Source of the DNA: an uncultured Oscillibacter sp. | GTDB taxonomy: Bacteria > Bacillota > Clostridia > Oscillospirales > Oscillospiraceae | DNA length: 64,000 nt | Direction of reading: 5' to 3' | NCBI GenBank assembly: GCA_900544615.1 | Contig: UQVS01000006.1 | Span: 50,881-114,880 of the forward strand | Part shown: positions 17,701 through 24,715 of the stretch, piece after piece | Numbering within the stretch: position 1 is the stretch's first letter | How the letters are laid out: each line of letters opens with the position of its first letter | Notes under the pieces: model-generated | The model's input: the letters and a program-made list of their open reading frames with translations, nothing else | What the model was told of the DNA's origin: nothing | Databases searched by the model: none | Position numbers and translations under genes: made by a program

Positions 17701-18358
17701 GCAGTACCAGATACTTCTTCGCCGTCTCCGCCTGCGCCCGCAGGGGTTCCACCTGCAGCTCCAGCTCCGCGATCTTGTCGTTGATGCGAACCAGATTTTC
17801 TTCCGTGCGTTCCAGCTTCCGCTCCGCTTCCTCTTTCCGATGGCGGAACTTGGAAATCCCGGCGGCTTCCTCAAAAATCTCCCGGCGGTCGGTGCTCTTG
17901 GTGGAAAGGATCTCGTCCACCCGGCCCTGTCCCACGATGGAGTAGCCCTCCCGGCCCATGCCGGTGTCCATGAACAGTTCCGTGACGTCCTTCAGGCGGA
18001 CGGACTGGCGGTTGATGTAATATTCGCTCTCGCCGCTGCGGTAATACCGCCGGGTAACGGCCACTTCCGTCTCTTCCATAGACGGAAACAGCTGCCCTGT
18101 ATTGTCCAGCACCAGCGTCACCTGTGCAAACCCCACCGGTGCCCGCTTCTCCGTGCCGCCGAAGATGACATCCTCCATCTTGCCGCCCCGGAGGGCCTTG
18201 CTGGACTGCTCGCCCATGACCCAGCGGATGGCGTCGGAGATATTGGACTTGCCGGAACCGTTCGGCCCCACAATAGCGGTAATATCCTCTCCGAAATTCA
18301 GAACTGTCTTATCCGGGAAGGACTTAAATCCCTGAATTTCCAGCGCTTTCAGGTACAA
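14792..18358 (-). CDS. smc: Chromosome segregation protein SMC
   Basis: An 1188-residue SMC ATPase that, with ScpA and ScpB, loads on the origin region and extrudes DNA loops. The Walker A motif GPNGSGKSN is near residue 31; a long Ala/Glu-rich coiled coil, a hinge around residues 505-650 and a second coiled coil follow; the C-terminal head has LSGGEKAFVAIAL and Walker B IMDEIEAALDEANV. I choose the TTG at 18358 (MYLKALEIQGFKSF) because GAGGTG lies six bases upstream and the family begins this way; a GTG at 18367 sits inside that ribosome site. A promoter lies just upstream, so smc heads the long operon. Confidence 0.96.
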   Translation of the reverse strand: MYLKALEIQGFKSFPDKTVLNFGEDITAIVGPNGSGKSNISDAIRWVMGEQSSKALRGGKMEDVIFGGTEKRAPVGFAQVTLVLDNTGQLFPSMEETEVAVTRRYYRSGESEYYINRQSVRLKDVTELFMDTGMGREGYSIVGQGRVDEILSTKSTDRREIFEEAAGISKFRHRKEEAERKLERTEENLVRINDKIAELELQVEPLRAQAETAKKYLVLRDEMRVLEISLWLENLETLKANARKLEIDLRNAERERDEARASMDALFAENEQFGQRMQEKDIEAETLRKDAAGLDAKTAEQDSAVAVLESSIYHLTENIRRAESELEESESRTGGYEAQAAEQDAKAAELEQQAAELNAELDALLAQAQAASEQAGGAAAEAEALRGREAMAIAAAADARAEAAAVRAETEQIKARRTAAAADKEAAERQLEEKGTEARSNRRALEDAQDEAEAAANIISGHALRMEERKKKAAAAAENRVKLTMDTGALDNRIRLLTEMEKDYEGFNKAVKLVCQAQNHLRGIHGPVASLMKTDGKYSLAIEIALGAGLQNIVVDREEDAKSAIAFLKQRDGGRATFLPLTAIRGDELRERGVEQEFGFVGVASRLVRFDPKYTNIFNSLLGRTVIAEDLDCGIAMARKYRNAFRIVTLDGQVINRGGSMTGGSTSRSAGVLSRAAELERLNSRTAEMHRKLEEARAAEEASQRELDAAQYELSTAESQRRAAEDEVLRLQGIKNQFDMLLANLRESIENLNGELEAIDGRIKDNEGRAAAAEQTVAEQEAEAAGCRVQAEAILSGQSELLAQSGQLAETIAAHKADLASVTANREGALRRAADLRQLAAELSGDRSQKEAALAQYRQQIGTAQEEIGQRKAAQAELKAQSAAIAERLAVISQEKIALEAERTAKSRAGQEMNETLLNLERAASRLETKLTTSAMEEKQILDKLWETYELSHSDAQTQRIELESVPKASRRVAELKREINSLGTINVGAIDEFQRVNGRYTYLTDQRDDVEKAKGELTGIIREITEQMTEIFAQQFKLLSESFEQTFVELFGGGQAKLELEDPENILDCGIEIKAQPPGKALKTISLLSGGEKAFVAIALYFAILKVHPTPFCIMDEIEAALDEANVVRTARYMRTLADKTQFIVITHRRGTMEAADVLYGITMQEQGVSKILTINLNDMAKELKIQ

Positions 18359-18380
18359 TCTGTTCACCTCGCTGCATCTT

Positions 18381-18409
18381 TACATACTTTAACTAAGATA
18401 CTATATCAA
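18381..18409 (-). promoter_or_regulatory. Promoter of the smc operon
   Basis: Minus-strand TTGATA (18409-18404) and TATGTA (18386-18381) separated by 17 bp, 22 bp ahead of the smc start. Confidence 0.55.
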
Positions 18410-18443
18410 AAAAGCGCTTCTATTTCAAGCAAAAACTGCGTAA

Positions 18444-18467
18444 AAACGAGGGGATTCCCCCTCGTTT
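18444..18467 (-). terminator. tepA terminator
   Basis: A 10-bp stem pairing AAACGAGGGG with its complement around a short loop, followed on the minus strand by a T-tract. The first arm touches the tepA stop codon, separating tepA from smc. Confidence 0.75.
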
Positions 18468-19162
18468 CACAGCTTCTCCTCCATCTTCCGATACAGCCAG
18501 TCCAGTCCCTCCGGCAGACCGCCCAGTTGGTCGATGATCCCCAGCCGCACCGCCTCTTCCCCGTAGATCACGCTGCCCACGTCCGCCGCCATATCCTCCT
18601 TGGCCAGCATGAGGGTCTGGAACCGCTCTGCCGAAATACGGCTGTGTCCCGCCACAAAGGCCACGATCCGCTCCTGAAGCCGCTGGAAATAGCTGTAGGT
18701 CTGGGGCGCGGCGATCACGGTCCCGCTCATCCGCACCGGGTGGATGGTCATGGCGGCAGAGGGAACCGCAAAGCTCCGCTGTGCCGCCACCGCCAGTGGA
18801 ACGCCGATGGAATGGCTGCCCCCCAGCACAATGGCAGCGTTGGGCTTCGTCAGCCCGGCAATCAATTCCGCAATGGCCAGACCAGCCTCCACGTCTCCCC
18901 CCACCGTGTTGAGCAGGAACAGGATACCGTCCACCTCCCGGCTCTCCTCCAGCTTGGCCAGCAGCGGCAGCATATGCTCGTACCGGGTGGTCTTTGTGCC
19001 GTTGGGCGCTGCCACGTGGCCTTCGATCTGACCGATGATGGCCAGCGTATAGACCGTTCCGTGGGCGGTTTTCGTCATGGCGGAGCCAAAATCCACGATA
19101 TTCTGCGTCGTCTGGTCGCTCCCGCTTTCCTCCGCCCGCTTTGTGTCCTTGTCTTGATCCAT
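18467..19162 (-). CDS. tepA: ClpP-like membrane-associated serine protease (TepA type)
   Basis: A 231-residue ClpP-fold protein of the TepA/translocation-enhancing class. The oxyanion strand FLLNTVGGDVEAGLAI, the nucleophile block LGGSHSIGVPLA (Ser near residue 117) and the histidine in MTIHPVRMSG follow ClpP order. Unlike ClpP it has an extended N-terminus and no ClpX/A partner nearby. In Bacillus relatives act in spore or secretion-related proteolysis; the substrate here is unknown. Start 19162 is favoured because GAGGG lies six bases upstream; an ATG two codons earlier abuts that site. It is a single gene, bounded by its terminator. Confidence 0.88.
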   Translation of the reverse strand: MDQDKDTKRAEESGSDQTTQNIVDFGSAMTKTAHGTVYTLAIIGQIEGHVAAPNGTKTTRYEHMLPLLAKLEESREVDGILFLLNTVGGDVEAGLAIAELIAGLTKPNAAIVLGGSHSIGVPLAVAAQRSFAVPSAAMTIHPVRMSGTVIAAPQTYSYFQRLQERIVAFVAGHSRISAERFQTLMLAKEDMAADVGSVIYGEEAVRLGIIDQLGGLPEGLDWLYRKMEEKL

Positions 19163-19250
19163 GTGCATCCCTCGCTTTCTCCGATAGTGTCCGCAGGTTT
19201 CGGATTTTTACACATCTCCCCGGATTTCTATGGTAATTTCTGCCGGAGCG

Positions 19251-19259
19251 TGGTATACT
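19251..19259 (+). promoter_or_regulatory. Extended -10 promoter of hydA
   Basis: TGGTATACT is a TGn-TATACT extended -10 element, 32 bp before the hydA start. No good -35 box is visible. Confidence 0.5.
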
Positions 19260-19291
19260 CTGGACAAACGAAACCGAAAGGAAGGGTCACT

Positions 19292-20668
19292 ATGCGTACG
19301 CTGTTCAAGGGCGGCACGGTCATCACCGGCCGGGGGCCGAAACGGGCCGACGTCCTTATCGAAGGGGAAAAGGTCAGGCAGATTGGCCGTCTCATTCTGA
19401 CGCCGGCAGGCCGGACGGTGGATGTGGAGGGCTGTCTCCTGTTCCCCGGCTTCATCGACGCCCACACCCATTTTGATCTGGACGTCTGCAACACCACCAC
19501 GGCAGACGATTTCACCACCGGCAGCCGCGCGGCCCTGAAGGGCGGCACCACCACGGTTATCGACTTTGCCTGCCCCAACAAGGGAGAAAGCCTGCAATAC
19601 GGTCTGGATCTCTGGCACAAAAAGGCGGATGGCCGTACCTTCTGCGACTATGGGTTCCACATGACCATTGACGACTGGAACGAATCCATCCGGGCAGAAC
19701 TGCCGGAGATGATCCGGCAGGGCGTGACCTCCTTCAAGATGTATATGACCTACCCTGCCATGATGGTGGGTGACCGGGATATGTACTGGGCCTTGAAAGA
19801 GCTGCGGCATCTGGGCGGTATCTGCGGCGTCCATTGCGAGAACGCCGGGGTCATTGACGGCATGATCGCCGAGAAAAAAGCCGCCGGGCTGCTGGGGCCG
19901 TCCAGCCACCCGGAGAGCCGTCCGCCCTATCTGGAGGCGGAAGCCGTGGGGCGGTTGCTGCGGATCGCGCAGGCGGCGGACTGCCCGGTGGTCATCGTTC
20001 ACCTGACCAACGAGGATGCCCTCAAGGAAGTGGAACACGCCCGGAAACGGGGTCAGAAGGTCTATGTGGAAACCTGCCCCCAGTACCTGCTGCTGGATGA
20101 GAGCGTTTACTATAATCCCGATTATTCTCAGGCAGCGCGGTACGTCTGCGCGCCGCCCATCCGGGAAAAAGCCAATCAGGAGGTTCTGTGGCGGGGGCTG
20201 CGCCGGGGCGAAATCCAGACCATCTCCACCGATCACTGCTCCTTCACGCTGGCACAGAAGGACGCAGGTCGGGATGATTTCACGAAGATCCCCGGCGGGC
20301 TGCCCGGCGTGGAGACCCGCGGCGAGCTGGTCTATTCCTACGGGGTCGCCGCAAAAAAAATCTCTCTTGCCCAGATGTGCCGGGTTCTAAGTGAAAACCC
20401 CGCCAGGCTGTACGGTCTCTATCCCCGGAAGGGCGTTTTGGCTCCCGGCAGCGACGCCGATATCGTGATCTACGATCCCGGTGACAGCCATGTGATCCGG
20501 GCGGAGGACTGCATCGCCAACGTGGACTACAATCCCTATGAGGGCTTCGTCACCGCCGGCGGCATCCGGGAGGTCTGGCTCCGGGGCCGGAAGGCCGTGG
20601 AGGGCGGCAGGGTGCTGGATACCGTTCCTGCCGGTATGTATCTCGCCCGTGGAAAGTGCAGTCTGTAA
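19292..20668 (+). CDS. hydA: Dihydropyrimidinase / D-hydantoinase
   Basis: A 458-residue cyclic amidohydrolase that opens dihydrouracil, dihydrothymine or hydantoin rings in reductive pyrimidine catabolism. Metal ligands are in FIDAHTHFDLD (near residue 58), the carbamylated lysine in TSFKMYMTYP (near 152), and histidines in GVHCENAG and VHLTNEDAL; the late Asp is in STDHCSF. The open frame extends far upstream antisense to smc and tepA, but the AAAGGAAGG before the ATG at 19292 and the family start MRTLFKGGTVIT fix the beginning. No dihydropyrimidine dehydrogenase is adjacent; such genes also occur in molybdenum-hydroxylase clusters, which fits yqeB at 0.9 kb. Confidence 0.94.
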   Translation: MRTLFKGGTVITGRGPKRADVLIEGEKVRQIGRLILTPAGRTVDVEGCLLFPGFIDAHTHFDLDVCNTTTADDFTTGSRAALKGGTTTVIDFACPNKGESLQYGLDLWHKKADGRTFCDYGFHMTIDDWNESIRAELPEMIRQGVTSFKMYMTYPAMMVGDRDMYWALKELRHLGGICGVHCENAGVIDGMIAEKKAAGLLGPSSHPESRPPYLEAEAVGRLLRIAQAADCPVVIVHLTNEDALKEVEHARKRGQKVYVETCPQYLLLDESVYYNPDYSQAARYVCAPPIREKANQEVLWRGLRRGEIQTISTDHCSFTLAQKDAGRDDFTKIPGGLPGVETRGELVYSYGVAAKKISLAQMCRVLSENPARLYGLYPRKGVLAPGSDADIVIYDPGDSHVIRAEDCIANVDYNPYEGFVTAGGIREVWLRGRKAVEGGRVLDTVPAGMYLARGKCSL

Positions 20669-20740
20669 GCCTTTTCCCGCGAAGTACTTCTACTTTACAG
20701 AGATTGCGCTTCAATCAGCACCTTATCCCTTCACATTTCA

Positions 20741-20776
20741 AAAAAAGGAGCGCGGCCAGATGGCCGCGCTCCTTTT
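20741..20776. terminator. Bidirectional terminator between hydA and the DUF4330 gene
   Basis: GGAGCGCGGCC (20747-20757) pairs perfectly with 20762-20772 around a four-base loop, with six A upstream and TTTT downstream. Confidence 0.88.
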
Positions 20777-20786
20777 CGATTCCGTC

Positions 20787-21278
20787 TCAGTCTCCCCAGG
20801 ACACATCCGTAATGGTGCCGCCGGAGAACTCAATATACTCACTCTTGAGGATGTAGTCCGTCTTGCCGATCCGCACCTCCTGATCACCCACCTTGGTGGT
20901 CATGACGTCAGCGGTGGGGGTGGTGGTGGTCACCGTGAACAGCAGCGTCACGTGTTCCGGATCCGTGACCCAGTTCCCGTTGGCATCCATCACCTGATAG
21001 TCCATTTTTTCCACGGACTCGATCTGGCCGCCCACCAGAGCGCCGGATGCCATCAGCGGAGAGGGCAGGTGCTTGAGGCAGTTGTCGTACAGCTCCGGGG
21101 CCACGCCCTCTACCTTCACCTGATAGGTGACCTTGGTCTGCGCCTGCTCGGCGTTGATGCTGTCGCCGTTCCCGCCTAAAAACTTCCACGCCGCCAGAGC
21201 CAGCACCGCCACGATCAGCACAATGGCAATGAGGTCGATCACATTCAGCTTTCCGATTTTCTTTGCTTTCTGTTCCAT
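20787..21278 (-). CDS. DUF4330-family membrane-anchored protein
   Basis: A 163-residue protein with a basic start (MEQKAKKIGKLNVIDLIAI), one transmembrane helix at about residues 12-33 and an extracytoplasmic beta-rich domain. The pattern matches DUF4330 proteins of Clostridia, whose function is unknown. I start at the ATG at 21278 with GGAGG upstream; the longer open frame is antisense to the neighbouring glycosyltransferase gene. It is divergent from GT-CsaB, sharing a 130-bp promoter region, which hints at a link with surface polymer synthesis. Confidence 0.8.
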   Translation of the reverse strand: MEQKAKKIGKLNVIDLIAIVLIVAVLALAAWKFLGGNGDSINAEQAQTKVTYQVKVEGVAPELYDNCLKHLPSPLMASGALVGGQIESVEKMDYQVMDANGNWVTDPEHVTLLFTVTTTTPTADVMTTKVGDQEVRIGKTDYILKSEYIEFSGGTITDVSWGD

Positions 21279-21340
21279 GTTTTCCTCCGTAACAGGCCTG
21301 CGCCCGATTTTTTGCAGAAAAAGACTTTCGCCGCCATCAG

Positions 21341-21369
21341 TGGACAACGATCGATTTCTATTGTATAAT
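21341..21369 (+). promoter_or_regulatory. Promoter of the GT-csaB gene
   Basis: TGGACA (21341-21346) and TATAAT (21364-21369) with a 17-bp spacer, about 40 bp upstream of the start codon. Confidence 0.72.
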
Positions 21370-21410
21370 ATTTTCCGCCATTTCACAAGGACTTTTTTGG
21401 AGGCGCTTTT

Positions 21411-23636
21411 ATGAAGGTCATCCACCTTATCAGCGGCGGCGATTCCGGCGGGGCAAAAACCCATGTTCTGAGCCTGCTGCAAAATCTGAACAAAACCATT
21501 ACCGCCCAGCTGGTCTGCTTCCGGGACGGCCCCTTTGCCGACGAGGCCCGCGCCATGGGGATCCCCACCAAGATCTGCGGCGGGAACAATATTCCCCATC
21601 TGCGGCAGGAGCTGACCGCATACATCCGGCAGGGCGGCTACCAGCTGATCCACTGCCACGGCAGCCGCGCCAACATGATCGGCGCTCTGCTGCGGAAGCC
21701 CACCGGCCTGCCGGTGGTATCCACCGTTCACAGCGACTACAAGCTGGACTATATGGGCCGCCCCTTCGCCCGGCTCACCTTCGGTGCCATCAACGCCATG
21801 GCTCTGCGGCGGCTGGACTACCGCATCGGCGTGTCCGACGCCATGGTAGACCTGCTGATCAGCCGGGGCTTTCCACCCGACCGCTTCTATGCCATCTACA
21901 ACGGCATTGACTTCACCCCCGCCCCGCCTCAGGGAGATCGGCTGGCATATCTGCGGAATCTGGGGGCGGAGGTGGACGAGAACAGCGTGGTGGTGGGCAT
22001 CGCCGCCCGGCTGAATCCCGTCAAGGATATGTCTACCCTGATCCGCGGCTTTGCCAAGGGACACAAGACCTGCTCCCGGCTGCGGCTGGTCATTGCCGGA
22101 GACGGCGAGGAGCGCCAGAAGCTGGGGGATCTCGCCAAGGAACTGGGCGTGGAGAAGGAAGTGACCTTCGCCGGGTGGATCAGCGGCGGCATGGATCAGT
22201 TCTACGCCGCGCTGGACATCAACGCCCTGACCTCTCTTTCGGAAACCTTCCCCTACGCGCTGACCGAGGGCGCCCGTTTCCATCTGGCCACCGTGGCTAC
22301 CGCCGTAGGCGGCATCCCCTATCTTATCGATCAGGATGTAAATGGATATCTCTTTACACCCGGTGATTGGCAGACGTTGGGGCGCTATCTGTCCGCGCTG
22401 GGCAGCGACGATGCCCTGCGGCGGGAGATGGGCGAAAAACTCTACGAAAAGGCCTCCTCCAAGTTCTCCATCCAGAGCACGGTGGACACCCAGCTCCATA
22501 TCTACGAAGAAATTCTCCGCCGGCACAGCCGCCCCAAAAAGGAGCGGGACGGCGTGGTGATCTGCGGAGCCTATGGGCGGGGCAACGCCGGGGACGACGC
22601 CATTCTGGAAGCAATTTTGCAGGAGATGCGTACCATTGACCCGGATATGCCTATCACCGTGCTGACCAAAGACCCCAAGGCCACCCGTCTTGCCTACCGG
22701 GTCCGGACGGCCGGGCGGATGGATGTTTTTACATGGGAAAAGGCCATGCACCACGCCGCGCTGTACATCAACGGCGGCGGCAGTCTCATTCAGGACGTCA
22801 CCTCCCGCCGCTCCCTCTGGTTCTATCTCCATAACATTCAGGCCGCCCACAAGGCCGGCTGCAAGGTGCAGATGTACGGCTGCGGCATCGGCCCCGTCCT
22901 TCGGGAGCAGCATCGGAAGCTGGCCGCCCGCGTACTGAACGCCTGCGTGGACGTCATCACCCTCCGGGAGCCGGATTCCCAGAAGGAATTGCAGTCCATG
23001 GGCGTCACCCGGCCGGAGGTCCTGCTGACCGCCGATCCGGCTCTGACCCTGCCTGCTGCCAGCGATGACGAGATCGACAGCGTTCTGCTGCGGGCAGGGA
23101 TCCCTCCCCGTGGGAACTACCTCTGCTTCGCCCTGCGGAACTGGAAGGGCTTTGAAAGCAAAGCCCCCCTGTTTGGTCAGGCGGCGAAATACGCCTATGA
23201 GACCTACGGCCTGACGCCGGTGTTTGCCGCCGTGGAGAAGCATCTGGACCCCGGCGCCGGACGGCTGGCTGCCGCCGGTCTGGATATCCCCCACTATTTT
23301 CTGGATGACGCCGGCAGCGCCGGCACCATCATCGGCGCTCTGTCCCGGATGCAAGCGGTGGTCTCCATGCGGCTTCACGCGCTGATTTTTGCCGCCGGGC
23401 AGGGCATCCCCCTGGCAGGCGTGGTATATGATCCCAAGGTCTCCTCGTTCCTGCGGTATATCGGTCAGGAGAACTTCGCCGATCTGGATGCGCTGACACC
23501 GGATCTGCTCAAATCCATGATTGACCGCGTGGCCGCCGCCCCCATCTCTCCGGAGGAGCAGGAAGCCGCAGTCCGAAAGCTGCGGCAGACGGAACAGGTC
23601 AATGTGGAAACGGCCCGCCGCCTGCTGGGCGTGTAG
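21411..23636 (+). CDS. csaB: Fusion of a GT4 glycosyltransferase with CsaB polysaccharide pyruvyl transferase
   Basis: A 741-residue two-enzyme protein. Residues 1-about 370 are a GT-B glycosyltransferase of family 4, with the glycine-rich N-terminus HLISGGDSGGAKTHVLSLL and a donor-binding half (GIAARLNPVKDMSTLI, ETFPYALTEGA). Residues about 380-741 are CsaB, starting GVVICGAYGRGNAGDDAILEA, with INGGGSLIQD and the late block VSMRLHALIFAAGQGIPL. CsaB adds ketal pyruvate to secondary cell-wall polymer, the ligand of SLH domains. A client with SLH repeats lies at 44.3 kb. GGAGG precedes the ATG. Roles are by family; the acceptor sugar is unknown. Confidence 0.9.
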   Translation: MKVIHLISGGDSGGAKTHVLSLLQNLNKTITAQLVCFRDGPFADEARAMGIPTKICGGNNIPHLRQELTAYIRQGGYQLIHCHGSRANMIGALLRKPTGLPVVSTVHSDYKLDYMGRPFARLTFGAINAMALRRLDYRIGVSDAMVDLLISRGFPPDRFYAIYNGIDFTPAPPQGDRLAYLRNLGAEVDENSVVVGIAARLNPVKDMSTLIRGFAKGHKTCSRLRLVIAGDGEERQKLGDLAKELGVEKEVTFAGWISGGMDQFYAALDINALTSLSETFPYALTEGARFHLATVATAVGGIPYLIDQDVNGYLFTPGDWQTLGRYLSALGSDDALRREMGEKLYEKASSKFSIQSTVDTQLHIYEEILRRHSRPKKERDGVVICGAYGRGNAGDDAILEAILQEMRTIDPDMPITVLTKDPKATRLAYRVRTAGRMDVFTWEKAMHHAALYINGGGSLIQDVTSRRSLWFYLHNIQAAHKAGCKVQMYGCGIGPVLREQHRKLAARVLNACVDVITLREPDSQKELQSMGVTRPEVLLTADPALTLPAASDDEIDSVLLRAGIPPRGNYLCFALRNWKGFESKAPLFGQAAKYAYETYGLTPVFAAVEKHLDPGAGRLAAAGLDIPHYFLDDAGSAGTIIGALSRMQAVVSMRLHALIFAAGQGIPLAGVVYDPKVSSFLRYIGQENFADLDALTPDLLKSMIDRVAAAPISPEEQEAAVRKLRQTEQVNVETARRLLGV

Positions 23637-23679
23637 CCCGTTTTCTGTCAAGTATTTCAGCATTACATATCATATATAC

Positions 23680-23714
23680 AAAGTGGAACAGGCTTATTGT
23701 GCCTGTTCCGCTTT
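23680..23714. terminator. Bidirectional terminator overlapping a stop codon
   Basis: Arms 23680-23693 and 23701-23714 form a 14-bp stem with one G-T pair. The A-rich left and T-rich right flanks allow use by GT-csaB (+) and the small minus gene, whose TAA codon lies in the loop. Confidence 0.75.
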
Positions 23715-23891
23715 GTCTTTTTTATTGCAGATGCTCCGCTGGACGGCAATGGTGGTCAGGCTTCCTGTCAGCTGCACCAGCACCGCCGTCAGCAAGGCCA
23801 GTTCGTCCTCATCCAGATTCCGGGCAATGGCGACGGCCAGCGTGTTCACCGCTGTGGTAAAGGCCAGGGGGTCGCAGTCTCCGCAGTTCAT
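23694..23891 (-). CDS. Small conserved-looking helical protein
   Basis: A 65-residue protein with Cys at positions 3 and 6, an amphipathic helix rich in Ala and Leu (LAFTTAVNTLAVAIARNLDE, then LALLTAVLVQLTGSLTTIAV) and a basic end. It resembles small uncharacterised Clostridia proteins of the DUF6774 type, from memory only. A GGGGGTG ribosome site precedes the ATG. Its last codons form one arm of a terminator. Function unknown. Confidence 0.65.
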   Translation of the reverse strand: MNCGDCDPLAFTTAVNTLAVAIARNLDEDELALLTAVLVQLTGSLTTIAVQRSICNKKDKAEQAQ

Positions 23892-23941
23892 CCCATCACC
23901 CCCTGCTATTCTATGTGGGCCGTTCCTGTTTCATCCCCGCT

Positions 23942-24661
23942 TTACAGCGTCTCGATCTGGCTGGCCGGTTTTGCAGGCTGCATGGGGAAAACCGTCAGCT
24001 TTTCCCCGCCGTCCCACAAAGCCAGCAGCACGTCCTTTTCCTCCTGATACCCCTGCCGCAGCAGCGCCCGGTGAACCCAGCTCTCCGCTTTCCCCGCCTG
24101 CCGGATATTGCCGGAGAGCAGCCTGCCGTCCATGACAAAGGGCGTCTGCGGCACTGTTTTTTTCGGCGTCTGCCCTAAATCTGACGGGGTGGCAGGCCGG
24201 TCCGTCTCCTTGGGAAGAAAGCTGACGATACCGTTGTGCTCCAGAATGGCCGTCTGGAGCTGATTCAGGTCAAACCACCCGCCTATGCGGCAAAAGGTGA
24301 GGAATTCATTGAGATCCAGCTTTGCTTTCTTCAAATTTTCCCGGTAGATCACACCGTTTTCCAACAGCACCAGCGGCTTGCCGGTGAAAACCCGCCGCGC
24401 CTTCAGGGAATGGCTGGTCCACAGGGAGATGCCAACCGCCGCCAGCCCGTAGATCACCAGCGCCGTCAGCGAGTTCAGCGGTGCGTCCAGATCCGTGGCC
24501 AGTTCCGCCGCCACGGATCCGATGGTAATCCCCTCCACATAGTCGAACATGGTCATCTGGGAAACCTGTTTCGCCCCCATCAGCTTCGTCAGCAGAAACA
24601 GCACCACGATGGACAGCACCGTTGTCAGGCTTACAAAGCCGATATTTTTCAGCAACCCCAT
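23942..24661 (-). CDS. DUF421 (YetF-type) membrane protein
   Basis: A 239-residue protein with three hydrophobic helices in the first 90 residues (including SLTTVLSIVVLFLLTKLMGAK and the conserved MTMFDYVEGITIGSVAAELA) and a cytoplasmic mixed alpha/beta domain, the DUF421 plan. Relatives in Bacillus are spore-membrane or general membrane proteins of unclear function. I prefer the ATG at 24661 because GGGAGGCG lies just upstream; an ATG ten codons earlier has no ribosome site. A second DUF421 gene is at 50.5 kb. Confidence 0.88.
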   Translation of the reverse strand: MGLLKNIGFVSLTTVLSIVVLFLLTKLMGAKQVSQMTMFDYVEGITIGSVAAELATDLDAPLNSLTALVIYGLAAVGISLWTSHSLKARRVFTGKPLVLLENGVIYRENLKKAKLDLNEFLTFCRIGGWFDLNQLQTAILEHNGIVSFLPKETDRPATPSDLGQTPKKTVPQTPFVMDGRLLSGNIRQAGKAESWVHRALLRQGYQEEKDVLLALWDGGEKLTVFPMQPAKPASQIETL

Positions 24662-24715
24662 AAAAACGCCTCCCGCAGTATCCTTTTTCATAGGATGCCG
24701 CAGGAGGCCCCGTTT

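Noticed and set aside
16289..19291. Long 5' extension of the hydA frame
   Set aside because: It runs antisense through smc and tepA; hydA begins at 19292 with a good ribosome site and promoter.
21279..23663. Long 5' extension of the DUF4330 frame
   Set aside because: Antisense to the GT-csaB gene; the ATG at 21278 matches the family start and has GGAGG.
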